Positions 52,326 through 61,639 are shown, counted from the first letter of the stretch. The stretch is DNA of 64,000 bases from Actinernus sp. WN-2022 (GCA_030867875.1 JAOWCC010001751.1:25474369-25538368), one strand, 5' to 3'. Numbers and translations are program-made. The notes: generated by a model not told the origin, from the sequence alone.

Positions 52326-52916
52326 CTAATCGTCCTTCTCGCTCCTCAAGGCAGCCAACACCTCGTCGAAAGCATGGCTGAGAGACTCTCCGAGACCTTC
52401 CTCTGGTTCCAGCACTCTTGGTTCCGCGGTCAATGCTACCGTCGGACGCATGGCTAGGAGCCTCATCGAAGCATTCCTGTCGAACGCACGGGTGAGAGCC
52501 TCGTCGAAACCTTCCTCCGCTTCCACCACGGTTGAATCTGCAAACGTATCGAACTCACGGAAGTAGTCGGTCTTCGCTGTCTCATTTGGATCCACGTTTG
52601 GCTCTTCCTCCGGTTCCACCACGTTTGGCTCTGCAAGTTCCTCCTTTCTTGGCTGTGGAGTTTCCTCTAGCGTCTTGCTGGACTTCTTAGCGCGTCTTAT
52701 ATGGGAACTCTTCTTGATGGCGAGACGGTCGCATCCTGAGCAAAGCCCGTAACTAGTACGACATCCTTTACCACACTTCGAGCATGGCACGAATTGGGCA
52801 CAGCCTTTTGAGATTTGGCAGTTGTGCTGGGCACAGAACTTCGATGTCTTCGAAATCTTCTTTGGGCATTTCGAGTCCTTCCCTCTCATCAACCAATCAC
52901 AAGTCGTCTCAGGCAT
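52326..52916 (-). CDS. Cysteine-rich zinc-binding protein with acidic tail
   Basis: 196 aa. The first 70 residues contain many Cys/His: CDWLMRGKDSKCPKKISKTS followed by KFCAQHNC, then CSKCGKGCRTSYGLCSGC. The C-x-W-x2-RG...C...FC-x2-H pattern resembles a short zinc motif common in NCLDV proteins. A basic stretch (IKKSSHIRRAKKSSK) and a long acidic region with three related repeats (VVEPEEE, VVEAEEGFDEAL, VLEPEEGLGESL) follow, resembling a transcription activator or regulatory layout. Function not known. A TIR-type module lies 115-185 bp upstream. Confidence 0.72.
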   Translation of the reverse strand: MPETTCDWLMRGKDSKCPKKISKTSKFCAQHNCQISKGCAQFVPCSKCGKGCRTSYGLCSGCDRLAIKKSSHIRRAKKSSKTLEETPQPRKEELAEPNVVEPEEEPNVDPNETAKTDYFREFDTFADSTVVEAEEGFDEALTRAFDRNASMRLLAMRPTVALTAEPRVLEPEEGLGESLSHAFDEVLAALRSEKDD

Positions 52917-53030
52917 TGCGGCGTCTACGTTCGAGTTCTTCTTCGAAATGTTCGATCTTTATGGTGTTAATGCGTACTAAGATGACAACGTAAGCTAGTA
53001 TCGTGGAATAAAGAACATATACTAATACCA

Positions 53031-53100
53031 TTCGGTATCGATATACAGTATAATAATCATTCCTTTAACAGATACTCAAGTTTGGACTTTTTAGGTGCAG
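53031..53100 (-). promoter_or_regulatory. TIR-derived module upstream of the cysteine-rich gene
   Basis: TATACAGTATAATAATCAT, AACAGATACTCAAGTTTGGA and TTTTTAGGTG match the order and wording of the right-TIR modules, in the same orientation. It also overlaps the 3' flank of the F-box/ankyrin gene. Confidence 0.6.
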
Positions 53101-53117
53101 TTAAATTCAATCGCTTC

Positions 53118-53804
53118 CTATATGGCAGCATAAGCATTCACATAGTAATCTAGTAGGGCATTTTCGTCCTCTATGGTGAGATGGGAGTTCTTAATGAGCC
53201 ACTTAACGAGCCATTTAGCGGTATCAAGATGACCATTGCTACAGGCGCATAGTAGAGCATGACGAACGTATTCACACTCTATGGTTATCTGAAAACGTTG
53301 AATGAGCCACTTGATGATATTAAGCTGACCATTCGTACTGGCATTTAGTATAGCAAACGTGACGGCTTTACCCTCTTTGGTGAACTGGAAGTGCTTAGTG
53401 AGCCACTTAGCGATACCAAGATGACCATACGTTAAGGCAGCGCATAGAGTATGATTGGTATATCTATCCATTTTATCGAAACGTAAGTGCTTGGTGAGCC
53501 ACTTAACAATATTAAGATTACCATGATCGCTGGCGTAGATAAGAGGAAGGCTATCGTCGATGTGGCTTGCGGAAATACCGAAAGTCCTAGCCAATTTGTC
53601 TCGATCGTTGTCGTCGTTAGTAGACCTAAGACCAAAACATAGTACTTGTCTACGGAACTCTTGGTCTACGTCTTTGTAGCGCGCGAGAGATGCGGCACCG
53701 TTTAGGCGTTTTGATACCCTTGCGATGCTTGCGAATGACGTAGGACCTGCATGCTCTACGATCTTAGTCAAGATTTCTAGAGGGAGGCACGATATATTAT
53801 CCAT
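53118..53804 (-). CDS. F-box / ankyrin-repeat protein
   Basis: 228 aa. The N-terminus is an F-box (LPLEILTKIVEHAG...FASIARVSKRLN, about residues 6-37), which in known proteins binds Skp1 of SCF ubiquitin ligases. Four ankyrin-like repeats follow (about 84-225), each with xxHGxLxIxKWLxK (DHGNLNIVKWLTKH, TYGHLGIAKWLTKH, TNGQLNIIKWLIQR, SNGHLDTAKWLVKW), which usually select a target protein. The combination is known from giant viruses and poxviruses, there often with the F-box at the other end. In a Polinton it suggests redirection of host ubiquitination (inference). It is preceded within 10-80 bp by a TIR-like module. Confidence 0.82.
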   Translation of the reverse strand: MDNISCLPLEILTKIVEHAGPTSFASIARVSKRLNGAASLARYKDVDQEFRRQVLCFGLRSTNDDNDRDKLARTFGISASHIDDSLPLIYASDHGNLNIVKWLTKHLRFDKMDRYTNHTLCAALTYGHLGIAKWLTKHFQFTKEGKAVTFAILNASTNGQLNIIKWLIQRFQITIECEYVRHALLCACSNGHLDTAKWLVKWLIKNSHLTIEDENALLDYYVNAYAAI

Positions 53805-53810
53805 AGTGGA

Positions 53811-53885
53811 AGAGATCGATATGCAGTATAGTAATCATATCTCTAATAGGTTATCAAGTTTGGATTGTTAGGTGTCTAGTGACAA
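53811..53885 (-). promoter_or_regulatory. TIR-derived module upstream of the F-box/ankyrin gene
   Basis: GTAATCATATCTCTAATAGG, TTATCAAGTTTGGATT and TTAGGTGTCTAGTGACAATTTGGA reproduce about 75 bp of the right TIR (about 55053-55120) with a few changes and one internal deletion, in the same orientation. Confidence 0.7.
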
Positions 53886-53896
53886 TTTGGACATAG

Positions 53897-53967
53897 AAAA
53901 GAAAAAAAAAAAAAAGAAAAAAATGAAGAAGGGTCATGCAACGACTTTTCTTCATTTTTTTTTTTTT
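53897..53967 (-). terminator. Conserved stem-loop with A/T tracts (second copy)
   Basis: Arms AAAATGAAGAA / TTCTTCATTTT surround GGGTCATGCAACGACTTT. It is located just after the stop of the rightmost gene (53986) on the minus strand and ends in a U-rich run. Confidence 0.6.
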
Positions 53968-53985
53968 GCTCTCCATTACCTACGT

Positions 53986-54942
53986 TCACTCATCTTCTGC
54001 GGCTGCGTCCACACTGGCACTATGCTTAGTATTGGCGGCATAAACGTCTCGTTGGTCGTATCTATTCTTCTTCGATGGTTGTCGTACTATGTCGATCTCA
54101 ACATCTAGTGGGTATGAAAGTCCCATACTACTTGCACAAATACTTGAGGCGTTGCAAATACCATCGTGAATAGAACCTGGTAGGATGAGTTTGCTTATGT
54201 TGTCGATGTTAAGACCGCTAGAGTTCTCATCGACGAGAGGTTCGTACGTAGTGTTGTCCCCATCGGAGTACGACTTACTTTTGTCAAAGAATTGACCGTT
54301 AGGTGTTCCAGTCTTGTAGTCGCATTTCGCTCTCATCCTCATTATAGGGTTGGGCAATCGACATCCAGCATTGGTAGTGGAGTTCGTGGAAATAAACCTT
54401 TGGATCATCGGAACCACCTTGGTGTTGGGGACGATAATGGTGTCGTCCTTTCCAGGTGGACTGCGTTTACGTGGATTGCGCATGCAGATCTTTTTGTCTT
54501 CGATAAGTTTACTTACTTCGCAATCGAAAGCCCAATCTAGGTGTTCGACTAGTTTGAAAGTAGGACTTAGCTTGTCGTCGGAAGGAAGATCCAATTCTCC
54601 ATTGTCATTTTTCTTAATCGTGATTCCATCGACCTCCGTACGTACAAAGTCGTTCCATTTTTGAAATTGTAGACAAGGATGTCTATCGCGTTTTTTGCCT
54701 ACGTCTTCTTCGTTGTGTGGTGCTATCCGTCCCACGTGCTTTTCCCCTTCGAACCGAAAGACCGCTGGATGAGGTCCATCGCCAATGTCGAAGAATACGG
54801 AAACGTACTTGCATCCGTTCGGTCCGTTTCTAGGATGGGTCCAGTCGAACGATATGACGGATCCATAGGATTGCCCATCTTCTTTGGCCTTTTCGAATGC
54901 TTCGACCACATCGCCTACGTTGAAAAGCTTTGAACTCGCCAT
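53986..54942 (-). CDS. Rightmost Polinton gene, unknown protein started inside the TIR
   Basis: 318 aa. The ATG and next bases (ATGGCGAG) are the last bases of the right TIR. The N-terminal 70 residues (FNVGDVVEAFEKAKEDG, KYVSVFFDIGDG, AVFRFEGE) look like a small beta-rich domain. The middle holds FKLVEHLDWAFDCEVSKLIE and IMRMRAKCDYKTG, and the tail is polar. I do not recognise the family. Early-type promoter, size and mixed charge would fit a replication accessory such as a single-strand DNA-binding protein, but this is only a guess. Confidence 0.72.
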   Translation of the reverse strand: MASSKLFNVGDVVEAFEKAKEDGQSYGSVISFDWTHPRNGPNGCKYVSVFFDIGDGPHPAVFRFEGEKHVGRIAPHNEEDVGKKRDRHPCLQFQKWNDFVRTEVDGITIKKNDNGELDLPSDDKLSPTFKLVEHLDWAFDCEVSKLIEDKKICMRNPRKRSPPGKDDTIIVPNTKVVPMIQRFISTNSTTNAGCRLPNPIMRMRAKCDYKTGTPNGQFFDKSKSYSDGDNTTYEPLVDENSSGLNIDNISKLILPGSIHDGICNASSICASSMGLSYPLDVEIDIVRQPSKKNRYDQRDVYAANTKHSASVDAAAEDE

Positions 54943-55288
54943 TCTCTCTTCGGTATAACTATACGTTAGGATATCTCTAACAGATACTCAAGTTTGGATT
55001 TTTAGGTGTAAGGATGTTGTGGGGCGAAGAACGTCGATATAACTATATGCTAATCATATCTCTAATAGGTTATCAAGTTTGGATTTTTAGGTGCAAGAAT
55101 GTCTAGTGACAATTTGGATGACCCTTAGTACCCTAGTAGTATAGTCGGAGTCAAAATGATACCACTTTTTTCTTGCACAAGGACGTCAGAAAGTGGATTC
55201 GGGTGAATTTCTGAATTCGCGCGAATTCACTTTCTGACGTCCTTGTGCAAGAAAAAAGTGGTATCATTTTGACTCCGACTATACTACT
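54935..55288 (-). repeat. Right terminal inverted repeat (354 bp)
   Basis: Reverse complement of 37156-37509 with one mismatch seen. Contains the two promoter-like modules (54949-55103) and the terminal palindrome (55135-55288). Confidence 0.93.
55135..55288. repeat. Right terminal palindrome with asymmetric loop
   Basis: The same 61-bp arms and 32-bp centre as the left end. The centre is the reverse complement of the left centre, so both ends present the same loop orientation when read inward. Confidence 0.9.
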
Positions 55289-55293
55289 CAATA
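55289..55293. repeat. Target site duplication CAATA (right)
   Basis: Matches 37151-37155 on the other side of the element. Confidence 0.8.
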
Positions 55294-55912
55294 ATATTTC
55301 TTTAAAACCTCAAATGAATAGTAATACCTTTTGCAAGAAACACAGTCACATGCTGATATATCACATCAATAATCAATTAATTGCAGTTGTGATCGCATGG
55401 GAAAGGCTTTACTGGACAGCAAACAAACTTCTAAATGCTGTTTTAGAAACATTGTCAATCAATTGGAGGTGGAAAATACCATTTACAAACAGGTTGTGCT
55501 AATAATACTACCAATCTGTGCAAGTGCATTTAAATAAATGAAGTCAGATTTTTTTTGCTGCCCAGTACAACCACGTGATTGCATTCCTGCAAAAGGCCCT
55601 TTTAGTGGACAACGTTCACCTTTCCCTAGTAGTTGAACCTCTGCATGAAAAATGTAAAATAAATGCATTTTGCACAGCAAGGGAATTGCATGCAGCACAC
55701 ATGTTATTTTTTGAAGGAGGAAAAGTAGGAGGGGTAATTGGATGAAGTGTCTTTTACATGTTTGGGGTGTTGGGAAGATTTTGATTGTCAATTATTTTAA
55801 TTTCCTCCCCCCCCCCCCCCCCCCCCCTAGCTACCCTGTTCATTTTCATTGCTATGTTGATAACTGCATATGGTTTGAATGTTGAATGCTTTTATGTTTG
55901 TTTTTCTTTCAG
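55294..55912 (+). other. Right remainder of BLTP1 intron 3
   Basis: Host intron DNA. Includes a stretch related to 5870-5960 (AAATAAATGAAGTCAGAT with GTACAACCACGTGAT) and a poly-C run at 55806-55829. No gene. Confidence 0.5.
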
Positions 55913-55979
55913 AACCAGAAAATGGGGAACAAAGGTTAAATATCTGGTTAAATTGCTTTGAATACCATGTTTACAGCAG
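55913..55979 (+). CDS. BLTP1: BLTP1 exon 4
   Basis: A 67-base exon after TTTCTTTCAG. In phase with exon 3 it gives EPENGEQRLNIWLNCFEYHV then YSR, the family's RLYITVNDFEFHVYNR-like strand. The donor is GTACGA. It proves that the Polinton lies inside an intron. Confidence 0.85.
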
Positions 55980-56523
55980 GTACGAGACTAACATAAAATA
56001 TATATATAACATAAGACTGTGTTAATGCATTCATTTGTAAATATACATTGTTCTGAAAAAAAGTTGTTACAATCATGTCTTCCAAGCTATTAGTAAGAAG
56101 AGATTTTGTTTGATTAGGAAAGAAATACAGCTGTAACTGCACAGTAACCACACTGTAACTTTGTCGTAAGGTGACTGGATCAGACAGCAAGAACAATGGG
56201 GAAACCAATTCAGTGTCATGGCATTGCTGTATGGTGACACTCGTCAAAATCACCACTATTGGACTCATACAGTCATGTACGTTCATGTCAAAACCAGGCC
56301 TTAACATACTTGAGATGTTCTTGAAACAAATACATCGAAATAAGCCCCTTTACATGTACATGTACTTGCATTCAAATGTACTGATTTGTTTAAACAAATT
56401 ACAGACTGTCATTTTCATTGTTATGCGACAGGCTTTTGTTACTTTCCTGCCAGAACATAGCACAGGGCTGTCAATAAGGGTCATATCCCATAACACCTGT
56501 CACCGGTGAGCTCACTCGATGTT

Positions 56524-57142
56524 GGATGAATGAATGAAAACTTTATTTAAAGAGGGTAACACTCAATAGTGGAGCACTAATAAACTTGTGGCCCTCCTAA
56601 GCTAATAAATACAATAATAAAAGCAAACAACTACAAAAAAATGAAATTACAATTATAAGGGCATAAAGGTAAAATTATGATAGAACAATATTCACTTGGC
56701 ATTAAAAGCTATATATAAATACCACTAACTATAAATAGTAATGAAAATACGAAAAGACTTAAAGAAAACTTGAAGATGTGTGAAATTGTTAGGCCAGGCA
56801 GCGCTTATACAGAGAAGTTTTAAGAGATTTTGCGGAGGAGGATGATCTAATATAGAAGGGTAGGGAGTTCCAGCATTTAATAGTTGAGACTGTAAATGAT
56901 CTGCCACCTTCTGCTTTACACGTGTACTTAGGAGAAACATAACTAAAACATGCATTACAAGTAACTCGGGAATGACAATCACTATTGAGCACTAACATAT
57001 CATTAAAGTTGTAGGTTGGTGTTTCACCAACACAATGCTTAAAAGCTAAAACACATTTCCTGATATCAGCTTCAGTATAAAATGGCAGCCAAACGAAAGA
57101 ATTAAATAGATGGTTGCTATGTTCGATTAGATTTGCGCACAA
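56524..57142 (-). mobile_element. LINE ORF2 C-terminal fragment (BLTP1 intron 4)
   Basis: The minus strand reads FNSFVWLPFYTEADIRKCVL, VLNSDCHSRVTCNA and GRSFTVSTIKCWNSLPFYIR, standard for the end of a LINE ORF2. The frame stops at about 56789 and a 3' UTR follows to about 56524. It is 5'-truncated. Confidence 0.75.
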
Positions 57143-57549
57143 AGTAAAGCAAAATAATGTTATGGGTGCAGTGTCATAAGGAACGGGTGCTTAAAAAGTT
57201 ATTCACAGCCCTGTAGCAATGGGTGTCTGTCAATCATAAAAGTGGGCAGGATCTGATCACATGTCTAAACGGTGTGTGCATACAGTGAGATAAACAGTCG
57301 GGGATTTTGACTTCCTTGAATTATTTCCTGTTTAGTTCCCCTGTTTATTGATATATGAGAAAATGCTAAAACTGAAATAAGCTATGTGGATTGTCTCAAG
57401 CATTCAAACACTATCAATGCTGCGGTAATAATTAAATGTAAGCCACTGGTAAGTTTAAAAAAAAAAAAATGGAATTCAAACAAGTCCATAACGTTTGTGC
57501 TTTTGCAAACTGTCTCCTTTAAATATCAACACTCGTAGATGTCTCTGTT

Positions 57550-57832
57550 GATACAGCAACTTTATTTATTTATTTAATGTCGGTGACTCGTGACAGTCTG
57601 GTGAGACTGAAAAACTTGAGGTCGACATGGGACCTACAATTGTTTTTATGTCCTTACCCGAGAAGATGTGAAGGTCTAACCATTTGCAGTTTGAGAACGA
57701 GATTTTTTTCACAAAGGCAGGACCTTCTACTTGGCTAATTTAAGACCCTGAGTGTTGGTCTGGCCTCGGTTTTGAACCCACAACCTCCCGCTTGTCAGAC
57801 CAGAGCTTAACTACTGAGCTAACTGGGAGGCA
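57550..57832 (-). mobile_element. tRNA-derived SINE
   Basis: On the minus strand the head is tRNA-like: A box TTAGCTCAGTAGTTAAG, B box GGTTCAAAACC. The tail is an AAATAAATAAATAAAG run at the low-coordinate end. Confidence 0.75.
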
Positions 57833-57987
57833 GTTTGAAAAATGTTCCATGTTCCGATGGGAAAGTAACAAAAGCCCCTCATCTAACAAGGAAAACAGCT
57901 ACATGTATAATTTAACAGAATGATATACAAGTACATTGTAGCTGACAGTACTACATTAATTTGTAAGTGTATGCTATTTCTCTGCAG

Positions 57988-58040
57988 GTCTGGTCTTTAT
58001 AAAAAATTGGAGAATCTATTCAGAGTAGAAAGATATGGAG
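57988..58040 (+). CDS. BLTP1: BLTP1 exon 5
   Basis: A 53-base exon (acceptor TCTCTGCAG). It completes the arginine of exon 4 and gives SGLYKKLENLFRVERYG, matching the SDLYxxLQELFGLE-like stretch. The donor GTGGGT is non-canonical in strength but gives the right phase for exon 6. Confidence 0.75.
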
Positions 58041-58127
58041 GTGGGTAAGGATAAATGTATTTATCTTGTATCATGGACAATGAATGCATGAATTGGTAGT
58101 GCAAATAGAAATAAGTTCCTATGTGAA

Positions 58128-58394
58128 GTAAAGTAAAGGAAAGTAACTTTATTTAACATCAGTAACTTGTGACAGTTTGGTGTAACTGATAAACTTGAGG
58201 CCGATGTGGAGCCTATGATTTTACGTCCTTATCTGAAAAGACGAGAAGGTCTAACTATTTACTGTATTATGTAAAGGCAGCACCTTCTACTCAGTTATTT
58301 TAAGACCTTCAGAGTGTTGGTGCGGCTGGGGTTTGAACCCACGACCTCCTGCACGACAGACCAGAGCTTAACCACTGAGCTAACTGGGAGGCCA
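58128..58394 (-). mobile_element. tRNA-derived SINE (second copy)
   Basis: Same family and orientation as 57550-57832. The minus strand has TTAGCTCAGTGGTTAAG and GTGGGTTCAAACCCC as clear A and B boxes. Confidence 0.8.
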
Positions 58395-59390
58395 AGAGGG
58401 CCTGGAGAGCTGTTGCTCTGATAATTAGGGTTATATAAACTGTCAAGAGACAGTCAGTTCATTGTGGTTCTGGCTCACCACCCAAAATATTGCTACATGA
58501 AAGTTAAATAAGGCTACAGGAATTTATACTTTATTTGCTATTAAACCAAATGAATTGCACAGCTCATGCAAAACCATAAACAAACATGTCCACTTCTTCA
58601 TGCCAACAACATTGAACATTGAGTCCATATTATTTTCTGCCCCAAAGGCATTCTGGGGTGCCAAAGGCAACCCATAACACAACAGTTCATCAGTTTGCTG
58701 CCGAATAACCAGTACATATCATTTTATAATACCAGACACCAGATCATAATATAAACTGTACACTCTATGCTACATACTGGGAGCACTAATAACACTCTTT
58801 GCAGGCCTGGACCTGTCACCTTACATTGTTTCATTTCAGACACAATTTTCACATTAATTCATGCTTGTATGAGAACTCCAACTGTATGATCAATTCTAGA
58901 AAGCTTTTCACAGCAATATTGCAGCTGAGCCAGACACGAAAACCTGGAAAAATCCTAGGGAAAAATATGTGGAATGTGTTCTCCATCCCATGCTGCAGCA
59001 ATGCTTTTGGAGGTGAAAAGCTTGCTAGGATTACATACATGTATAATTTATAATGCGATAATGCATATTGTTAATTATTCACATCGAAGGAAAATGCATG
59101 TACTATTACAATGTGACAGGAATGTAAACAAAGGAAAATGAATTGATCATGATATTTGAGAAGGTGCAAATTGTTACTTTTGCCCACCCCAGGCAGGGCT
59201 CAGCACCATACATGTAGATGCTGGTAGGATTTGATACATACATGTTATTACCAATCACCAGCCATTGGAGTGGTTTCAATTGAATGTTGAAAAGTAATTA
59301 AAAATAGGTGATTGCTTTTGAATTTGATTGGTTAGTTATTGATGATTGCATTTACTTTTCCTCAAGATTGGTTTTGAATTTCTTCAGTTC
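58395..59390 (+). other. BLTP1 intron 5, middle
   Basis: AT-rich non-coding sequence; no repeat ends or gene motifs recognised. Confidence 0.5.
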
Positions 59391-59545
59391 GTGATTGGTT
59401 CATTGGGTTTTTACTTGCTCGTGATTGGTTCATTGGGTTTTTACTTGCTCATGATTGGTTCATTGGGTTTTTACTTGCTTGTGATTGGTTCATTGAGTTT
59501 TTACTTGCTTGTGATTGGTTCATTGTGTTTTTACTTGCTCCTGTG
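59391..59545 (+). repeat. 30-bp tandem repeat
   Basis: Five copies of GTGATTGGTTCATTGGGTTT plus TTACTTGCTC. It contains ATTGG/CCAAT boxes once per unit. The open frame across it is a repeat artefact. Confidence 0.85.
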
Positions 59546-59726
59546 ATTGGCTCAGGTTTTGGTTTTACGACACTCAATCAAAAACCGCCCTATTTCCATC
59601 ACTGATGTAACCCTCCCTTCTGTTAAGAGCTGTGCCAACCCTTTCAACTGATAAAGAGTCTGCCTTGGAGGGTTAAAGTAGAAAAAATAGCTGTATGAAG
59701 TCTCAAATGAATGTTGTATTCTTGTT

Positions 59727-60141
59727 AAAGGGAACCTTGGCTGAAAAGCAATGTTTGTTCTCAAATGTTTTTTAAAATGCCTACGTCTGCTGTTGTGTTT
59801 GCTTCCAGTAAATTGTACACTAGATGCATTTATACACCTATATTCCTGTTGATAAAACTCATTTGAATTTCCTGTGTGCTGACATATTGGATCTCACGAC
59901 ATCACAGTGTTGCCCCTGTTGTTACACAATAAAAGAGCTACTGTTTTCTGACAATAGGGGCAACACTGTGACATCATAGAATCTAAGATGGCAGCATGCA
60001 GGAAATTCAAATGAGTTTTATTAACAGGAAAATCAGTGTATAAATGACATCTAGTGTACAATATACTGGAGACAAACACAGACTTAGGCATGTACATGTA
60101 TAACAATCATCTTTGAGAGCAAACTGAGATTCCCTTTAAGA
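59727..60141. mobile_element. Long-palindrome MITE with TTAA flanks
   Basis: The left TTAAAGGGAACCTTGG and right GAGATTCCCTTTAA ends are inverted, and the inverted similarity continues inward for about 190 bp on each side. Confidence 0.7.
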
Positions 60142-60250
60142 AGACTTGAATGAATCTTGCCAGTTTTCAGTTGCACACATACATGTAAGTGGTACAGTCT
60201 ATCCAGGACAGGTGTTAACTAGTATAGTGTCCTTCTATTCTTTGTTTTAG

Positions 60251-60314
60251 ATGCAGCCAAGTCTACTCAGAATATTCTTAATGTAATCAATCCTAAGGAA
60301 GATGTAGAAACTGG
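60251..60314 (+). CDS. BLTP1: BLTP1 exon 6
   Basis: A 64-base exon after TTTGTTTTAG, in phase with exon 5: DAAKSTQNILNVINPKEDVE. This is a variable loop of the family. It ends at GTATGT in phase 2. Confidence 0.7.
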
Positions 60315-60774
60315 GTATGTACATTTGTACATATGAGAGATACCTACATATTACCATAATTATCAAATTAATCAATACATGCTCTAGTTGCACATGCACC
60401 TAATTCAAAAAGGTTGTTTAGCACATATTGCATTAGGCATTAGACAACAAATTAGACAAAAAAATCATTAATTTTATGGCATCTGTTTAAAAAGCATGTG
60501 TGTGTTTGTCAGGGTTCTCAGTAAAAGCCAGCAATCGGTGGATTTCTGCCAGCCGTTAGGATGAAAGTTCATGTAGTCTTCTGCTTGAAAACATAAGGCT
60601 CATACGATTTATCTTTTTGTGAAGATGAAAAGGTAGCCGTTTGTTGCCAAATATTGGAAATGAAGAATTCACTTTTTCTCAGCACTTTTTTTGAATTTGC
60701 TCAAACTGGTCTTTCAATAATCAATGCAACATACATGTACATGAGACAACCCCTCTCCCCACCCCCTCAAAATA

Positions 60775-61639
60775 CAGTACCACCTGAAATTATTGACGCG
60801 GTCAAACAGTATCCATTGACCGCGGTACGACTAGCGTTTTATTTGGGAAACCGCAATATATTTGGATGAGGGAAGAATGGTGCGATGAAATTCATTCGCG
60901 AGCGGAAAACGTCCATGAAAGCCGGGAAAACCACTAGAAAAATCCATTCCTACTCGTCTGAAATTCATTCGCGAGCGGAAAACGTCCACGAAAGCGGGGA
61001 AACCCACTAGTGTGACCGAGGTTTTTTTCGCGGTAAAGCCGTGGCTAATTAACTTAGCGTGTTCGAAAGCCGCGGTAAAAAGCTGCGGTAGTAACACAAT
61101 AGTCTAACAACTGCAATTTGAGAAGTTTATTCCGAAGCATTTCTTGTTCTAGTCATTTTAAACACACAATAGCCGTGTTAGTGAAGCGCGACTTTAGAAG
61201 CTTATTCCAAAGCGTTTCTTGTTCTAGTAATTTTAAACACACACATGGCCGTGCTAGTGAAGCGAGACTTGAGAAGCTTATTCCGAAGCGTTTCTTGTTC
61301 TAGTCATTTTAAACACCCAAATCGCCTTGCTAGTGAAGGGAAACTTGAAAAGTTTATTCCAAAGCGTTTCTTGTTCTAGTAATTTTAAACACACAAATCG
61401 GCATGTTAGTGAAGTGCGACTTGAAAATGGCCATGCTAGCGAAGCAAGACTTGTTTTAGTCAGTTTTAACACACAAATGGCCATGAAGTGCCATTTTAAA
61501 AGAAATATACCCCAATTAGCATTGTAATAATTTCAAACAATACTGTATATATGTAAGTGGCCATGGCAGAATAATTTTACCGCGGTCGTTGCACGCGGTA
61601 AAGCCGCGGTAAATGCGTCAATAATTTCAGGCGGTACTG
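60775..61639. mobile_element. TA-flanked DNA transposon derivative with internal minisatellite
   Basis: Inverted ends CAGTACCACCTGAAATTATT and AATAATTTCAGGCGGTACTG are flanked by TA, as for Tc1/mariner-type elements. CCGCGGTAAA words recur near both ends. The centre (61100-61490) is a tandem repeat of about 72 bp with TTCTTGTTCTAGTCATTTTA. No transposase. Confidence 0.75.

Larger units (their letters stand above)
37156..55288. mobile_element. Polinton/Maverick (adintovirus-like) element, 18.1 kb
   Basis: It is bounded by 354-bp TIRs starting AGTAGTATAG (Polinton ends typically start AG) and by a 5-bp target duplication, and lies in intron 3 of BLTP1. Diagnostic genes: protein-primed family-B polymerase, retroviral-type integrase, A32-like ATPase, probable double jelly-roll capsid protein and candidate minor capsid protein. 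Genes are packed with 1-60 nt overlaps, unlike the host. Extra genes not typical of the core set are a TFIIB-like factor, an F-box/ankyrin protein and a cysteine-rich protein. Near-identical TIRs argue for recent insertion; two frameshifts argue against full autonomy of this copy. Confidence 0.95.

Noticed and set aside
57545..58394. Possible functional tRNA genes on the minus strand
   Set aside because: A and B boxes are present, but the acceptor stem does not close and both copies continue into the same A-rich-tailed body, so they are SINEs.
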